Below, piece by piece: positions 14,392-23,577 of a stretch of 64,000 bases of DNA (position 1 is the first letter of the stretch; each line of letters opens with the position of its first letter). The stretch spans positions 1 through 64,000 of the forward strand of contig NZ_QNUX01000009.1 in NCBI RefSeq assembly GCF_003312425.1, in the 5' to 3' direction. Position numbers and translations under genes: made by a program. This DNA is from Flavobacterium psychrolimnae. Its GTDB lineage: Bacteria; Bacteroidota; Bacteroidia; Flavobacteriales; Flavobacteriaceae. Under the pieces are notes generated by a model. That model was not told where the DNA came from. It did not search any database and saw only the letters and a list, made by a program, of their open reading frames with translations.

Positions 14392-15372
14392 TTATTCTTC
14401 CGTATCAGGAGTTTCTGGTGCATCAGGTAATTCGACCGCATTTTCCCTTCTAGAATTCCCTCTTTCACTTCTCTTTTTCATCAATTCTCCTACTTGATTA
14501 GAAGCGCTGAACGAAGCAATCATGTTATTAAGCATGTCACTTCCGGCTTGTGGAGAATTTGGTAATAAAATCAAATTTGAATTGGCATCAGCACCAATAG
14601 CTTGCAGCGTATCATAATGTTGGGTTACTACAATCAATGCTGAAGCTTCCTGTGAATTGATTCCAACTCTGTTCAAAACATCTACACTTTCTACCAAACC
14701 TTTTGCAATTTCTCTTCTTTGGTTCGCAATACCTTGTCCTTGTAAACGCTTACTTTCTGCTTCTGCTTCTGCTTTAGCTACAATTCTAATTCTGGATGCT
14801 TCTGCTTCAAATTCAGCAACCGTTTTTTCTCTGTCGGCAGCATTTATTCTGTTCATGGCATTTTTAACTTGAATATCCGGATCGATATCTGTTACCAAAG
14901 TATTGATGATTGTGTAACCATAAGTAGTCATGGCTTCGTTCAATTCTCTTTTTACAGCAATGGCAATATCATCTTTTCTTTCAAAAACATCATCCAGTTT
15001 TAGTTTTGGAACTTCAGCACGAACGACATCAAATACATAAGAAGTAATTTGATCGTGTGGATATTCCAGTTTGTAAAAAGCATCATAAACAGTCTCTTTG
15101 ATAACCATAAACTGAACCGAAACTTTTAGCTTCACAAAAACGTTGTCTTTGGTTTTTGTTTCAATGATAACATCTAATTGTTGAATTTTTAGATTCACAC
15201 GACCTGCAATTCTGTCAATTAATGGAATTTTCAAATGCAAACCGGATTGTCTGATACTTAAAAATTTTCCGAATCGCTCTACAACAACAGCGGTTTGCTG
15301 TTTGACTGTAAAAAATGAAGAAAGTAAAATGAAAAACCCAAAGACCAGTAGGATAATTAAAGCAATGTTCAT
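14392..15372 (-). CDS. SPFH/band-7 (stomatin-like, paraslipin) membrane protein
   Basis: A 326-residue protein with one N-terminal membrane anchor (ALIILLVFGFFILLSSFF, about 3-21). The SPFH domain begins at VKQQTAVVVERFGK and includes LHLKIPLIDRI. The Ala/Glu-rich coiled coil (VAEFEAEASRIRIVAKAEAEAESKR) is typical of the family. QmcA/stomatin homologues form membrane microdomain scaffolds and often work with NfeD or FtsH proteases, but no NfeD gene is adjacent here. The C-terminal tail is acidic (DAPETPDTEE). Confidence 0.92.
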   Translation of the reverse strand: MNIALIILLVFGFFILLSSFFTVKQQTAVVVERFGKFLSIRQSGLHLKIPLIDRIAGRVNLKIQQLDVIIETKTKDNVFVKLKVSVQFMVIKETVYDAFYKLEYPHDQITSYVFDVVRAEVPKLKLDDVFERKDDIAIAVKRELNEAMTTYGYTIINTLVTDIDPDIQVKNAMNRINAADREKTVAEFEAEASRIRIVAKAEAEAESKRLQGQGIANQRREIAKGLVESVDVLNRVGINSQEASALIVVTQHYDTLQAIGADANSNLILLPNSPQAGSDMLNNMIASFSASNQVGELMKKRSERGNSRRENAVELPDAPETPDTEE

Positions 15373-15422
15373 AATGTTTTTATTTTTAGTTAAAAATTAT
15401 CTCACAATTTACAAAAAAACTT

Positions 15423-15430
15423 TAGGTTTG
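15423..15430 (+). promoter_or_regulatory. Putative -7 promoter box of the beta-barrel protein gene
   Basis: TAGGTTTG matches TAnnTTTG, 20 bases before the ATG at 15451. Confidence 0.45.
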
Positions 15431-15450
15431 TCTTTGTAAATTCCAATAAT

Positions 15451-16092
15451 ATGAGAAAAATATCACTTAGTTTAGTTTTTATTTTCATTTCAATAACAGC
15501 CTTTTCCCAATATAAATACAGAGACTCAAATAGAATTGGAATCAGTTTTGGTGTCAATCAATTTACCTTAAACACGAATAATTTCCAAACAAAACCAGAA
15601 TTAGGTTGGAATGCAGGACTTTCCATGCGGGGAAATTTCTATAATAATTGGGATATGGTTTATGCAGTTCAGTTTAGTGAAAACAATTTTTCTGTTGCAA
15701 CAAATAGTTTGACCTTGGCAAAAGAAGATGTAAATTATAAATTGGCTTCCGCCCAAATTTCGCTACTAGCAAGTTTAAAAATTATCGAAAGTCATTTGAG
15801 TATTGAGTTTGGACCCATTGTTCAAGTAAATGGGAAGTTAAATTTAGAAAACAAAGAGGAGAACAATGTCATTTCCGGTACAACGTTGTTAGCCAAAGAT
15901 ATTAGGGAGATTTCAAATTTTAATTTTTATCCAACAGTTGGAATCACTTTTGGTGTTCGTCATTTCAGAGCTAATGTTTCCTATCAATATGGAGTCAATA
16001 ACATGTTCGAAAACTTAAACAACAAGAATTTAGGAGTTAATTTCAAGGGAAATCCAGGAATACTTAATGGGAATTTGATTATTTATTTGTAA
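15451..16092 (+). CDS. Outer-membrane beta-barrel protein
   Basis: A 213-residue protein with a signal peptide (ISLSLVFIFISITAFSQ, cleavage after about residue 19). It has alternating hydrophobic/aromatic strands: NRIGISFGVNQFTL, LGWNAGLSMRGNFY, NWDMVYAVQFSE, VGITFGVRHFRANVSYQYG. It ends in a hydrophobic strand (LNGNLIIYL). This is the pattern of small 8-10-strand porin-like barrels of Bacteroidota. Cargo or partner is unknown. It stands alone and is closed by a strong hairpin shared with the convergent gltX. Confidence 0.85.
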   Translation: MRKISLSLVFIFISITAFSQYKYRDSNRIGISFGVNQFTLNTNNFQTKPELGWNAGLSMRGNFYNNWDMVYAVQFSENNFSVATNSLTLAKEDVNYKLASAQISLLASLKIIESHLSIEFGPIVQVNGKLNLENKEENNVISGTTLLAKDIREISNFNFYPTVGITFGVRHFRANVSYQYGVNNMFENLNNKNLGVNFKGNPGILNGNLIIYL

Positions 16093-16118
16093 CTAATCAC
16101 ATAAGAATATAAAGTAGA

Positions 16119-16160
16119 AGGCTCAAAGTTCACTAAATAAACCTAGTGAACTTTGAGCCT
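16119..16160. terminator. Bidirectional hairpin between the barrel gene and gltX
   Basis: A perfect 17-bp stem, AGGCTCAAAGTTCACTA (16119-16135) against TAGTGAACTTTGAGCCT (16144-16160), lies between two convergent genes 27 bases either side. T-tracts are weak, so its strength as an intrinsic terminator is uncertain. Confidence 0.65.
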
Positions 16161-16186
16161 TTATTGGAGAACTTTGTCTTTAAAAG

Positions 16187-17692
16187 CTACAAAGTCGCTA
16201 TTGCTTTTTGAATTCTTTGAATAGTTTCGTCTTTTCCAATTACTTCAACGATATCAAATAGGTGAGGACCTTTCAGCGCTCCAACCAAACTCAAACGAAA
16301 TGGTTGCATTACTTTTCCCATTCCAATTTCATTTTTCGTCATCCAGTCTTTGACAATCGTTTCAATATTCATAGAAGTGAAATCGGTAATTTCTTCCACA
16401 ACAGAAATTAATTCCTGCATTAATGCCGGAGTTTCTTCCTTCCAGTTTTTGCTTGCTTTTTCATCATACACTTTTGGAGCCACAAAAAAGAAATCACTCA
16501 TTTCCCAAAATTCAGAAACAAAATGCGCGCGTTCTTTAATTAAAGAAACCACTTTTGTTAGAACAGTATCAGCTACAGAAAACCCTTTTTCAGCCAAAAT
16601 AGGAGCATAGGCTTTCGCCAAAGTTGCATCTTCTTGCTTGATTAAATACTGGTGATTGAACCATTTGTTTTTTTCCGGATCAAATTTAGCTCCAGCTTTA
16701 TGAACTCTGTTTAAGTCAAATGCTGCAACTAATTCTTCCAGCGAGAATAATTCTTTATCGGTTCCGTCATTCCAACCTAATAATGCTAAAAAGTTGATTA
16801 CTGCTTCCGGGAAAAATCCTTTTTCTCTGTAACCTGATGAAACGCCTTCTGCGGTTTGCCAATCCAATGGAAATACAGGAAATCCCATCTTGTCACCGTC
16901 ACGTTTGGATAATTTTCCGTTACCAATAGGTTTCATAATCAATGGTAAATGTGCAAATTCCGGCGCTTCCCAACCAAATGCGCGGTACAATAAAACGTGT
17001 AAAGGCATTGATGGCAACCATTCCTCACCACGAATTACGTGAGACGTTTCCATTAAATGATCATCCACAATATTAGCCAAATGATAGGTTGGCATTCCGT
17101 CACTTTTAAACAATACTTTATCGTCTAAAAGATTCGTTTCAAATTTCACATCACCACGAATAATGTCATGCAAATGCAAGGTTTCGTTTACCGGAGTTTT
17201 AAAACGGATGACATAATGTTCTCCAGCAGCAATTCTTTTAGCAGTTTCGTCTGCAGAAATCACTAACGAAGTGTCCAGTTTTTCTCTGTTGGTATGATTG
17301 TATATAAAGGTTTTTCCTTGTTCTTCTTCTAGTTTTCTTGCTGTATCCAAAGCTTCTGCTGTATCAAAAGCATAATACGCATTCCCGGAATTGATTAATT
17401 CAGCAGCATATTGTTGGTACAAATCTTTTCTTTCGCTTTGACGGTATGGACCAAATTTTTCATTTTTACCAATGGTCTCATCTGGTGCAATTCCTAACCA
17501 TTCCAGCGCTTCCATGATATATTCTTCGGCAGCGGGAACAAAACGGTTTTGATCCGTATCTTCAATTCTCAGGAAGAATACGCCATTGTTTTTTTTGGCA
17601 AACAAATAATTGAATAATGCGGTACGAACTCCGCCAATATGTAAAGGTCCAGTTGGACTTGGTGCAAAACGCACCCGAACTTGTTTAGACAT
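16187..17692 (-). CDS. gltX: Glutamyl-tRNA synthetase
   Basis: Charges tRNA-Glu with glutamate; Glu-tRNA also feeds heme synthesis through HemA, encoded at 57 kb. The 501 residues include the class I HIGH-type motif VRFAPSPTGPLHIGGVRTAL, RIEDTDQNR, VIRGEEWLPS and the KMSKS-type motif GKLSKRDGD (about 250). The frame extends nine codons further to 17719, but MSKQVRVRFAPSP at 17692 matches the usual family start. It is transcribed alone and converges on the beta-barrel gene. Confidence 0.96.
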   Translation of the reverse strand: MSKQVRVRFAPSPTGPLHIGGVRTALFNYLFAKKNNGVFFLRIEDTDQNRFVPAAEEYIMEALEWLGIAPDETIGKNEKFGPYRQSERKDLYQQYAAELINSGNAYYAFDTAEALDTARKLEEEQGKTFIYNHTNREKLDTSLVISADETAKRIAAGEHYVIRFKTPVNETLHLHDIIRGDVKFETNLLDDKVLFKSDGMPTYHLANIVDDHLMETSHVIRGEEWLPSMPLHVLLYRAFGWEAPEFAHLPLIMKPIGNGKLSKRDGDKMGFPVFPLDWQTAEGVSSGYREKGFFPEAVINFLALLGWNDGTDKELFSLEELVAAFDLNRVHKAGAKFDPEKNKWFNHQYLIKQEDATLAKAYAPILAEKGFSVADTVLTKVVSLIKERAHFVSEFWEMSDFFFVAPKVYDEKASKNWKEETPALMQELISVVEEITDFTSMNIETIVKDWMTKNEIGMGKVMQPFRLSLVGALKGPHLFDIVEVIGKDETIQRIQKAIATL

Positions 17693-17845
17693 TGCTGTAA
17701 ATTTTTTGCGAAGATACAAATTCGATTTCTCATGTTATTATCTGAAAATGAGATAATTTAAGATTAATGAGTTTGATGTTTTTTAACATCTCTTTATTCA
17801 TATAAATTGTTACTTTTATTGGTTACAAAAAACAAAGCATAAATT

Positions 17846-20800
17846 TTGGAAACTCAGCAATCTATTTATCAAAAATTAGAAGCTTTCATCAGAAAGTTTT
17901 ACACCAACGAATTGATTCGGGGAACTATTTTCTTTATCGGTTTAGGATTGTTGTATTTCTTTTTTACGCTTTTTGTTGAATATTTTCTTTGGCTCAAGCC
18001 AATGGGAAGAACCATTTTATTTTGGACTTTCGTTGGAGTAGAAGTCTTTTTGTTGTTTCGTTTTATTTTGTTTCCAATTTTTAAATTATTCAAACTTCAA
18101 AAAGGAATCGATTATAATCAAGCTTCTACAATTATTGGAAATCATTTTACAGAAGTGAGCGACAAGCTGACTAACTTTTTGCAATTATCAAATCCGAATG
18201 AACATCAAATCAAATCGGAATTATTGGCCGCATCGATTGAACAAAAAGCGAATGCGTTGCAACCAATTCCTTTTGGGAATGCCATTAATTACAACCGAAA
18301 CAGAAAGTATTTTCCTTTGGCTTTAATTCCAATATTATTATTTGCTTTCTTTTATTTCTCGGGTAACAGCAGCATGATTTCTCAAAGTTTGAATAGAGTA
18401 GTGCATTTCAATTCGGCTTTTCTGCCGCCAGCTCCTTTTAAATTTGTGGTTCTTAATTCGAATTTACAAACCGAACAAGGAAAAGATTTTATACTTCGAA
18501 TTAAAACTGAAGGAAAAGTAGTTCCTGAGAATGCGATGATTTTTATTGACGATGAAAGTTATTTTATGGAATCATCTAAAGCAGGTGAATTTCAATTTAA
18601 GATGGCGAAGCCTTCAGAAAATGTTTTGTTCCACGTGGAGGGAAATGCCATTTCTTCTCCGGATTATGAATTGAAAGTTATAACTGTTCCTTCGATAGCT
18701 AATTTTGAAATGCAGTTGAACTTTCCTTCGTATTTGAATAAAAAACCAGAAACAATCAAAGGAACAGGAAATGCGGTTATTCCGGAAGGAACAAGTGTAA
18801 CTTGGAAAATGAACACACAAGCCACACAAAATGTAGTGTGGATGGATGGAATCTCGAAAGCTAGTTTTTCGAAAACAGAAAACACCTTTGTTTTATCAAA
18901 AAATATAGTTCAAAACACAGATTATCAAATTTTTACTTCAAATGAGAAGGTAAAAAACTATGAAAAACTCAATTATCAGCTCACAATTGTCAAAGATCAG
19001 TTCCCAACAATTAATGTGAACAATGCACCAGACAGTTTGAAGGTGGCTAAGAACTATGTTTTAGGTCAAATCTCAGATGATTATGGTTTGTCTAAACTTC
19101 AGATTGTTTATTACGAAAGAGAGAAGCCACATACTGCCAAACGTGGAACAATTGCTATTAAGAAAAGTGCTTTTGACCAATTCGTATTTTCGTTTCCAAG
19201 TAATCTTCCGGTGGAGCAAGGAGTGTCTTATGATTATTATTTTGAAGTTTTTGATAACGATGCCATTCACAATTTCAAAAGTACAAAGTCTTCCGTTTTC
19301 TCGAATCGTGTTTCCACAAATGAAGAAAAGGAAGATCAAATTTTGCAACAGCAAAATGATAACATCAACAGTTTAGAGAAGTCTTTAAAAAACCAGGACA
19401 AGCAAATTTCTGAAATGGAGAAGTTGCAAAAAACGGGAAAAGAGAAAGAAAATTTGGATTTCAAAGATCAGCAAAAAGTAAATGATTTCATAAAGCGTCA
19501 AATGAAACAGGATGAGATGATGAAAGAATTCACTAAAAAAATGAACGATAATTTGGAGCAATTCAAAACCGATAAAAAGTATGAGTTGAAAGAAGAGCTT
19601 CAAAAACGAATGGACAAAGCCGAAAAGGAATTGGAAAATAACCAGAAGCTTTTGGATGAATTGAATGAACTGAACGATAAAATTCAGAATGAAGAGTTGT
19701 TGACTAAGTTGGATAAATTTAAACAAAACAGTAAAAACCAAACTAAGAATTTAGAACAATTGGTAGAGTTGACAAAGAGGTTTTATGTCGAAAAGAAAGC
19801 AGAACAATTAGGAGACAAATTGGACAAGCTTTCTGAGAAACAAGATAAATTATCGGATGATGAAAAGGAAAATAATCTGGATAAACAAGAAGACATCAAT
19901 GCTGAGTTTGATAAAATCCAAGATGATTTGAATGATTTGGAAAAAGAAAATAAGGAATTGAAATCACCTATTGACTTACCTAAAGACGATGCTAAAGAAA
20001 AAAGTATTGATGAAGATTTAAAGAAAGCTTCTGAGGAATTGAAGAAAGACAAAAAGGACAAAGCCAAACCAAATCAAAAAAACGCATCTAAAAAAATGAA
20101 AGAGATGGCGCAAAAAATGGCACAAACTTTGGAGCTAGGTGAGATGGAACAGGTGGAGGAAGATGTTGCCATGTTAAGACAAATCTTGGACAATCTATTA
20201 GCATTTTCTTTATCCCAAGAAGACTTGATGAACCGATTTAAAAAGCATAAATCAGGATCTCCGGCGTTCAATAAAAACATCAAAGTCCAACAGGATTTAA
20301 AACAACAGTTCAAGCATGTTGATGATAGTTTGTTTGCGATGTCGTTGCGCAATCCTAAAATTGCGGAGGATATTACTAAAGAAATTGGCAATGTAGTTTA
20401 CAACGTAGATAAGTCTTTGTCAAGTTTAACAGATGCTCAAGTTCCAAAAGGTTTGTCGCATCAACAATATACTGTTTCTGCGGCTAATAAACTTGCAGAT
20501 TTTCTAAGTGATATGCTTAACAATATGCAAATGGAGATGTCAGGAATGGGTTCTGGGAAACCGAAGCCAGGACAAGGACAAGGAATGCAATTGCCGGATA
20601 TTATTAAAAAGCAAGAAGGTCTTGGAGAGAAAATGAAAGACGGAATTAAGAAAGGAGAGAAGCCTGGTGACGGTCAAAAAGGACAAAACGGCAAACAAGG
20701 AAAACCTGGCGAATCTGGTCAAGAAGGCGAGGGTGGAGAAGGCGATGCACAAGCTATAATGGAAATATATAAAGAGCAAAAGCAATTGCGCGAAGCATTG

Positions 20801-21148
20801 CAAAACGAATTGAATAAACAAGGATTGGGAGGTAGTGGACAAAGCGCTTTGGAACAGATGAAGCAAATTGAAAAGCAATTACTGAACAAAGGCTTTAAGA
20901 ACGAAACACTTCAAAAGATTCTGAATGTAAAACAGGAATTATTGAAATTGAATTCTGCCATTCAGCAACAAGGAGAGGAAAATAAACGCCAATCTGAAAC
21001 CAATAAAAAGGAGTTTAATAATCAATCTAATGCACTGCCAGCTGCTTTATTAGATTATTTGAATAGCATAGAAATATTAAATAGACAATCCTTACCTTTG
21101 CGCTCGAATTTTAATCAAAAGGTTCAAGAATATTTTAATAAAAAATGA
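17846..21148 (+). CDS. DUF4175 giant membrane/coiled-coil protein
   Basis: An 1100-residue protein of the Bacteroidota DUF4175 type, with two N-terminal membrane helices (about 25-48 and 55-78) and a third at about 155-172. An Ig-like periplasmic section with PSIANFEMQLNFPSYLNKKP (shortened) follows. Then comes a very long Lys/Glu/Gln coiled coil (about 490-760), a region resembling APL-repeat helices, and a Gly-rich collagen-like stretch (about 937-970, GKQGKPGESGQEG). The function is unknown; an envelope scaffold is inferred. The start is TTG (17846), and the next in-frame ATG falls after the second membrane helix, so the TTG is probably real. It overlaps ybeY by 4 bases. Confidence 0.88.
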   Translation: METQQSIYQKLEAFIRKFYTNELIRGTIFFIGLGLLYFFFTLFVEYFLWLKPMGRTILFWTFVGVEVFLLFRFILFPIFKLFKLQKGIDYNQASTIIGNHFTEVSDKLTNFLQLSNPNEHQIKSELLAASIEQKANALQPIPFGNAINYNRNRKYFPLALIPILLFAFFYFSGNSSMISQSLNRVVHFNSAFLPPAPFKFVVLNSNLQTEQGKDFILRIKTEGKVVPENAMIFIDDESYFMESSKAGEFQFKMAKPSENVLFHVEGNAISSPDYELKVITVPSIANFEMQLNFPSYLNKKPETIKGTGNAVIPEGTSVTWKMNTQATQNVVWMDGISKASFSKTENTFVLSKNIVQNTDYQIFTSNEKVKNYEKLNYQLTIVKDQFPTINVNNAPDSLKVAKNYVLGQISDDYGLSKLQIVYYEREKPHTAKRGTIAIKKSAFDQFVFSFPSNLPVEQGVSYDYYFEVFDNDAIHNFKSTKSSVFSNRVSTNEEKEDQILQQQNDNINSLEKSLKNQDKQISEMEKLQKTGKEKENLDFKDQQKVNDFIKRQMKQDEMMKEFTKKMNDNLEQFKTDKKYELKEELQKRMDKAEKELENNQKLLDELNELNDKIQNEELLTKLDKFKQNSKNQTKNLEQLVELTKRFYVEKKAEQLGDKLDKLSEKQDKLSDDEKENNLDKQEDINAEFDKIQDDLNDLEKENKELKSPIDLPKDDAKEKSIDEDLKKASEELKKDKKDKAKPNQKNASKKMKEMAQKMAQTLELGEMEQVEEDVAMLRQILDNLLAFSLSQEDLMNRFKKHKSGSPAFNKNIKVQQDLKQQFKHVDDSLFAMSLRNPKIAEDITKEIGNVVYNVDKSLSSLTDAQVPKGLSHQQYTVSAANKLADFLSDMLNNMQMEMSGMGSGKPKPGQGQGMQLPDIIKKQEGLGEKMKDGIKKGEKPGDGQKGQNGKQGKPGESGQEGEGGEGDAQAIMEIYKEQKQLREALQNELNKQGLGGSGQSALEQMKQIEKQLLNKGFKNETLQKILNVKQELLKLNSAIQQQGEENKRQSETNKKEFNNQSNALPAALLDYLNSIEILNRQSLPLRSNFNQKVQEYFNKK

Positions 21149-21564
21149 TCAATTTTAATTACGAAACCGACTTTAATTTAGATAACGAAGAAGCTATTGC
21201 AGCTTGGTTGGGAAATGTCATTACGTCGGAAAACAAGAAAGAAGGAGAGATAAATTACATCTTTTGTGATGATGAATATCTGCACAAAATCAATGTTGAG
21301 TATCTCGACCATGATACATTAACAGACATCATCAGCTTTGATTATTCTATGGGTAATGAATTGCACGGAGATATTTTTGTTTCTATCGAAAGAGTAAAAG
21401 ACAATGCTGCTGACTTTAATTTTTCCTTTGAGGAAGAATTAAAGCGCGTGTTAGTTCATGGAATTTTACACTACTGCGGTTATAAAGACAAATGTGAGGC
21501 AGAAGAACTTTTAATGCGTTCTAAAGAAGATGAAAAAATCGCTATGTTTCACGTGGAACAATAG
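21145..21564 (+). CDS. ybeY: rRNA maturation factor/endoribonuclease YbeY, ligand variant
   Basis: A 139-residue member of the YbeY (UPF0054) family, a metal-dependent RNase for 16S rRNA 3'-end maturation and ribosome quality control. Core motifs are INYIFCDDEYLHKIN, DTLTDIISFDY and the metal site VHGILHYCGYKDKCEAEE. The usual signature has three His (H-x3-H-x5-H); here the third position is Asp (YKDK). I believe this replacement recurs in Bacteroidota. The ATG overlaps the DUF4175 stop by 4 bases, indicating translational coupling. The last codons (MFHVEQ, stop) are formed by a parS-like site. Confidence 0.93.
   Translation: MINFNYETDFNLDNEEAIAAWLGNVITSENKKEGEINYIFCDDEYLHKINVEYLDHDTLTDIISFDYSMGNELHGDIFVSIERVKDNAADFNFSFEEELKRVLVHGILHYCGYKDKCEAEELLMRSKEDEKIAMFHVEQ
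21545..21560 (+). promoter_or_regulatory. parS-like ParB-binding site 1 (inside ybeY)
   Basis: TGTTTCACGTGGAACA, one symmetrical base pair away from the B. subtilis consensus TGTTTCACGTGAAACA. It encodes the last residues and stop region of ybeY. Two identical copies follow within 110 bases. Confidence 0.75.
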
Positions 21565-21590
21565 TACTGTTTTTGTTTTTAAATCTAAAG

Positions 21591-21606
21591 TGTTTCACGT
21601 GGAACA
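21591..21606 (+). promoter_or_regulatory. parS-like ParB-binding site 2
   Basis: An identical 16-mer to site 1, 46 bases after it start to start, in the ybeY-mnmG gap. Confidence 0.75.
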
Positions 21607-21636
21607 TTTAGTATTGGTTTGAAAACACGTTTATAA

Positions 21637-21652
21637 TGTTTCACGTGGAACA
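21637..21652 (+). promoter_or_regulatory. parS-like ParB-binding site 3
   Basis: An identical 16-mer, again 46 bases after site 2 start to start. All three sites have the same orientation and equal spacing, upstream of mnmG. Confidence 0.75.
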
Positions 21653-21705
21653 AAATATAGATTTCAAAATTACAATCCTGAACAAGGATTAAATTATAAA
21701 AGAAG

Positions 21706-23577
21706 ATGTTTCTAAATGAATATGATGTAATCGTTGTGGGTGCAGGTCATGCGGGTTCAGAAGCTGCTGCCGCTGCCGCAAATTTGGGTTCAAAAACCTT
21801 GTTGGTTACAATGAGCTTGCAGAACATTGCCCAGATGTCATGTAATCCAGCGATGGGTGGAATTGCCAAAGGACAAATTGTGCGTGAGATTGATGCGCTT
21901 GGAGGATACTCGGGAATTGTTTCGGACAGAACTGCAATCCAGTTTAAGATGTTGAACAAATCCAAAGGTCCTGCAATGTGGTCGCCGCGTGTTCAAAGTG
22001 ATCGTATGCGTTTTGCTGAGGAGTGGAGAATGATGTTAGAAGGAACTCCAAATCTTGATTTTTATCAAGAAATGGTTAAAGGTTTGATTATTGAAAACGG
22101 AAAAATAAAAGGAATTCGAACTTCGCTTGGAGTGGAGATTCGTTCTAAATCGGTTGTGTTGACCAATGGAACTTTTCTGAATGGTTTGATTCATATTGGC
22201 GAGAAACAATTTGGTGGAGGAAGAGCAGGCGAGAGTGCTGCACATGGAATCACAGAAGATTTAGTTGCTGCAGGTTTTGAATCGGGTCGTATGAAAACGG
22301 GAACACCGCCCAGAGTCGATGGACGTTCTTTGGATTACTCGAAAATGAATGAGGAGAAAGGAGATGCTAAACCGGATAAGTTCTCCTATTCAGATGTAAC
22401 TTCTCCGTTGATTCATCAGAGATCTTGTCACATGACGTATACGTCTCTGGATGTTCACGATATTTTGAGAGAAGGTTTTGATCGTTCACCGATGTTTAAC
22501 GGAAGAATAAAAAGTCTTGGACCAAGATATTGTCCTTCCATTGAAGACAAAATTAATCGTTTTGCTGATAAAGAAAGACACCAATTATTTGTGGAGCCAG
22601 AAGGATGGAATACGTGCGAGGTTTATGTAAATGGATTTTCTACTTCGCTTCCTGAAGATATTCAATTTAAAGCGTTGAGTTCCGTTGTGGGATTTGAGAA
22701 AGTAAAATTCTTTCGCCCGGGTTATGCAATCGAGTATGATTATTTCCCTCCGACACAATTAAAACATACATTGGAAACAAAGCTTATTGAAGGTTTGTAT
22801 TTCGCTGGACAAATAAACGGAACTACCGGATATGAAGAAGCTGCTTCTCAAGGATTGATGGCTGGAATAAATGCGCATTTAAAAGTGCATGAAAAAGCGC
22901 CGTTAATTTTAAAAAGAGACGAAGCGTATATTGGTGTTTTAATTGATGATTTAATCACGAAAGGAACTGAAGAGCCATACAGAATGTTTACTTCTCGTGC
23001 AGAATACAGAACCTTGTTGCGTCAGGATAATGCTGATTTCAGATTAACGCCAATGTCACATGAAATAGGTTTGGCTTCAGAAGCGCGTTTGCGCAGAATG
23101 GAACACAAACTAAATGAATCTGAAAAAATGGTGGCTTTCTTCAAAGAAACGAGTGTTTCGGTTGCGGAAGCAAATCCTATTTTAGAATCAAAAGATACGG
23201 CGCTGATTACACAAGGAGATAAAATGTTCAAAGTGTTTTCTCGTCCGCAAATTGATTTAGAAGACATCATGAAATTTGATAAGGTTGCAGCTTATATTGC
23301 AGAAAATGATTTGGACCAAGAAATTTTGGAACAAGCCGAAATCCAAGTGAAGTATTCTGGTTACATAGAAAAAGAAAGAAACAATGCTGATAAGTTACTT
23401 CGATTAGAAGATGTGAAAATTCCGGAGAATTTTGATTATGAAAAAATCAAATCAATGTCAATTGAGGCTAAACAGAAATTGAGTAAGATTCGTCCTGTAA
23501 CTATTTCTCAAGCATCAAGAATCAGTGGTGTTTCGCCAAGTGATGTTTCGGTGTTGCTGATCTATATGGGACGATGA
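21706..23577 (+). CDS. mnmG: tRNA uridine 5-carboxymethylaminomethyl modification enzyme MnmG (GidA)
   Basis: The FAD-dependent partner of MnmE that modifies U34 of several tRNAs; cytoplasmic. The 623-residue length is normal. Visible are the FAD dinucleotide-binding motif DVIVVGAGHAGSEAAAAAA (residues about 5-25), SCNPAMGGIAKGQIVREIDALGG, GRMKTGTPPRVDGR, FAGQINGTTGYEEAASQG and the C-terminal SRISGVSPSDVSVLL. In many bacteria this gene (gidA) lies beside the origin and the par genes. Here it is flanked by four parS-like sites but no parAB is in view. Confidence 0.97.
   Translation: MFLNEYDVIVVGAGHAGSEAAAAAANLGSKTLLVTMSLQNIAQMSCNPAMGGIAKGQIVREIDALGGYSGIVSDRTAIQFKMLNKSKGPAMWSPRVQSDRMRFAEEWRMMLEGTPNLDFYQEMVKGLIIENGKIKGIRTSLGVEIRSKSVVLTNGTFLNGLIHIGEKQFGGGRAGESAAHGITEDLVAAGFESGRMKTGTPPRVDGRSLDYSKMNEEKGDAKPDKFSYSDVTSPLIHQRSCHMTYTSLDVHDILREGFDRSPMFNGRIKSLGPRYCPSIEDKINRFADKERHQLFVEPEGWNTCEVYVNGFSTSLPEDIQFKALSSVVGFEKVKFFRPGYAIEYDYFPPTQLKHTLETKLIEGLYFAGQINGTTGYEEAASQGLMAGINAHLKVHEKAPLILKRDEAYIGVLIDDLITKGTEEPYRMFTSRAEYRTLLRQDNADFRLTPMSHEIGLASEARLRRMEHKLNESEKMVAFFKETSVSVAEANPILESKDTALITQGDKMFKVFSRPQIDLEDIMKFDKVAAYIAENDLDQEILEQAEIQVKYSGYIEKERNNADKLLRLEDVKIPENFDYEKIKSMSIEAKQKLSKIRPVTISQASRISGVSPSDVSVLLIYMGR

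Noticed and set aside
18627..18642. CACGTG-containing 16-mer TGTTCCACGTGGAGGG inside the DUF4175 gene, resembling parS
   Set aside because: Only 12-13 of 16 positions match the parS forms, the right arm is broken, and it lies in coding sequence (residues FHVEG). Likely chance.
19385..20878. Long reverse-strand open frames under the DUF4175 coiled-coil region
   Set aside because: They are shadows of the Lys/Glu-rich forward frame, giving Phe/Leu/Ser-rich low-complexity translations without any domain pattern.
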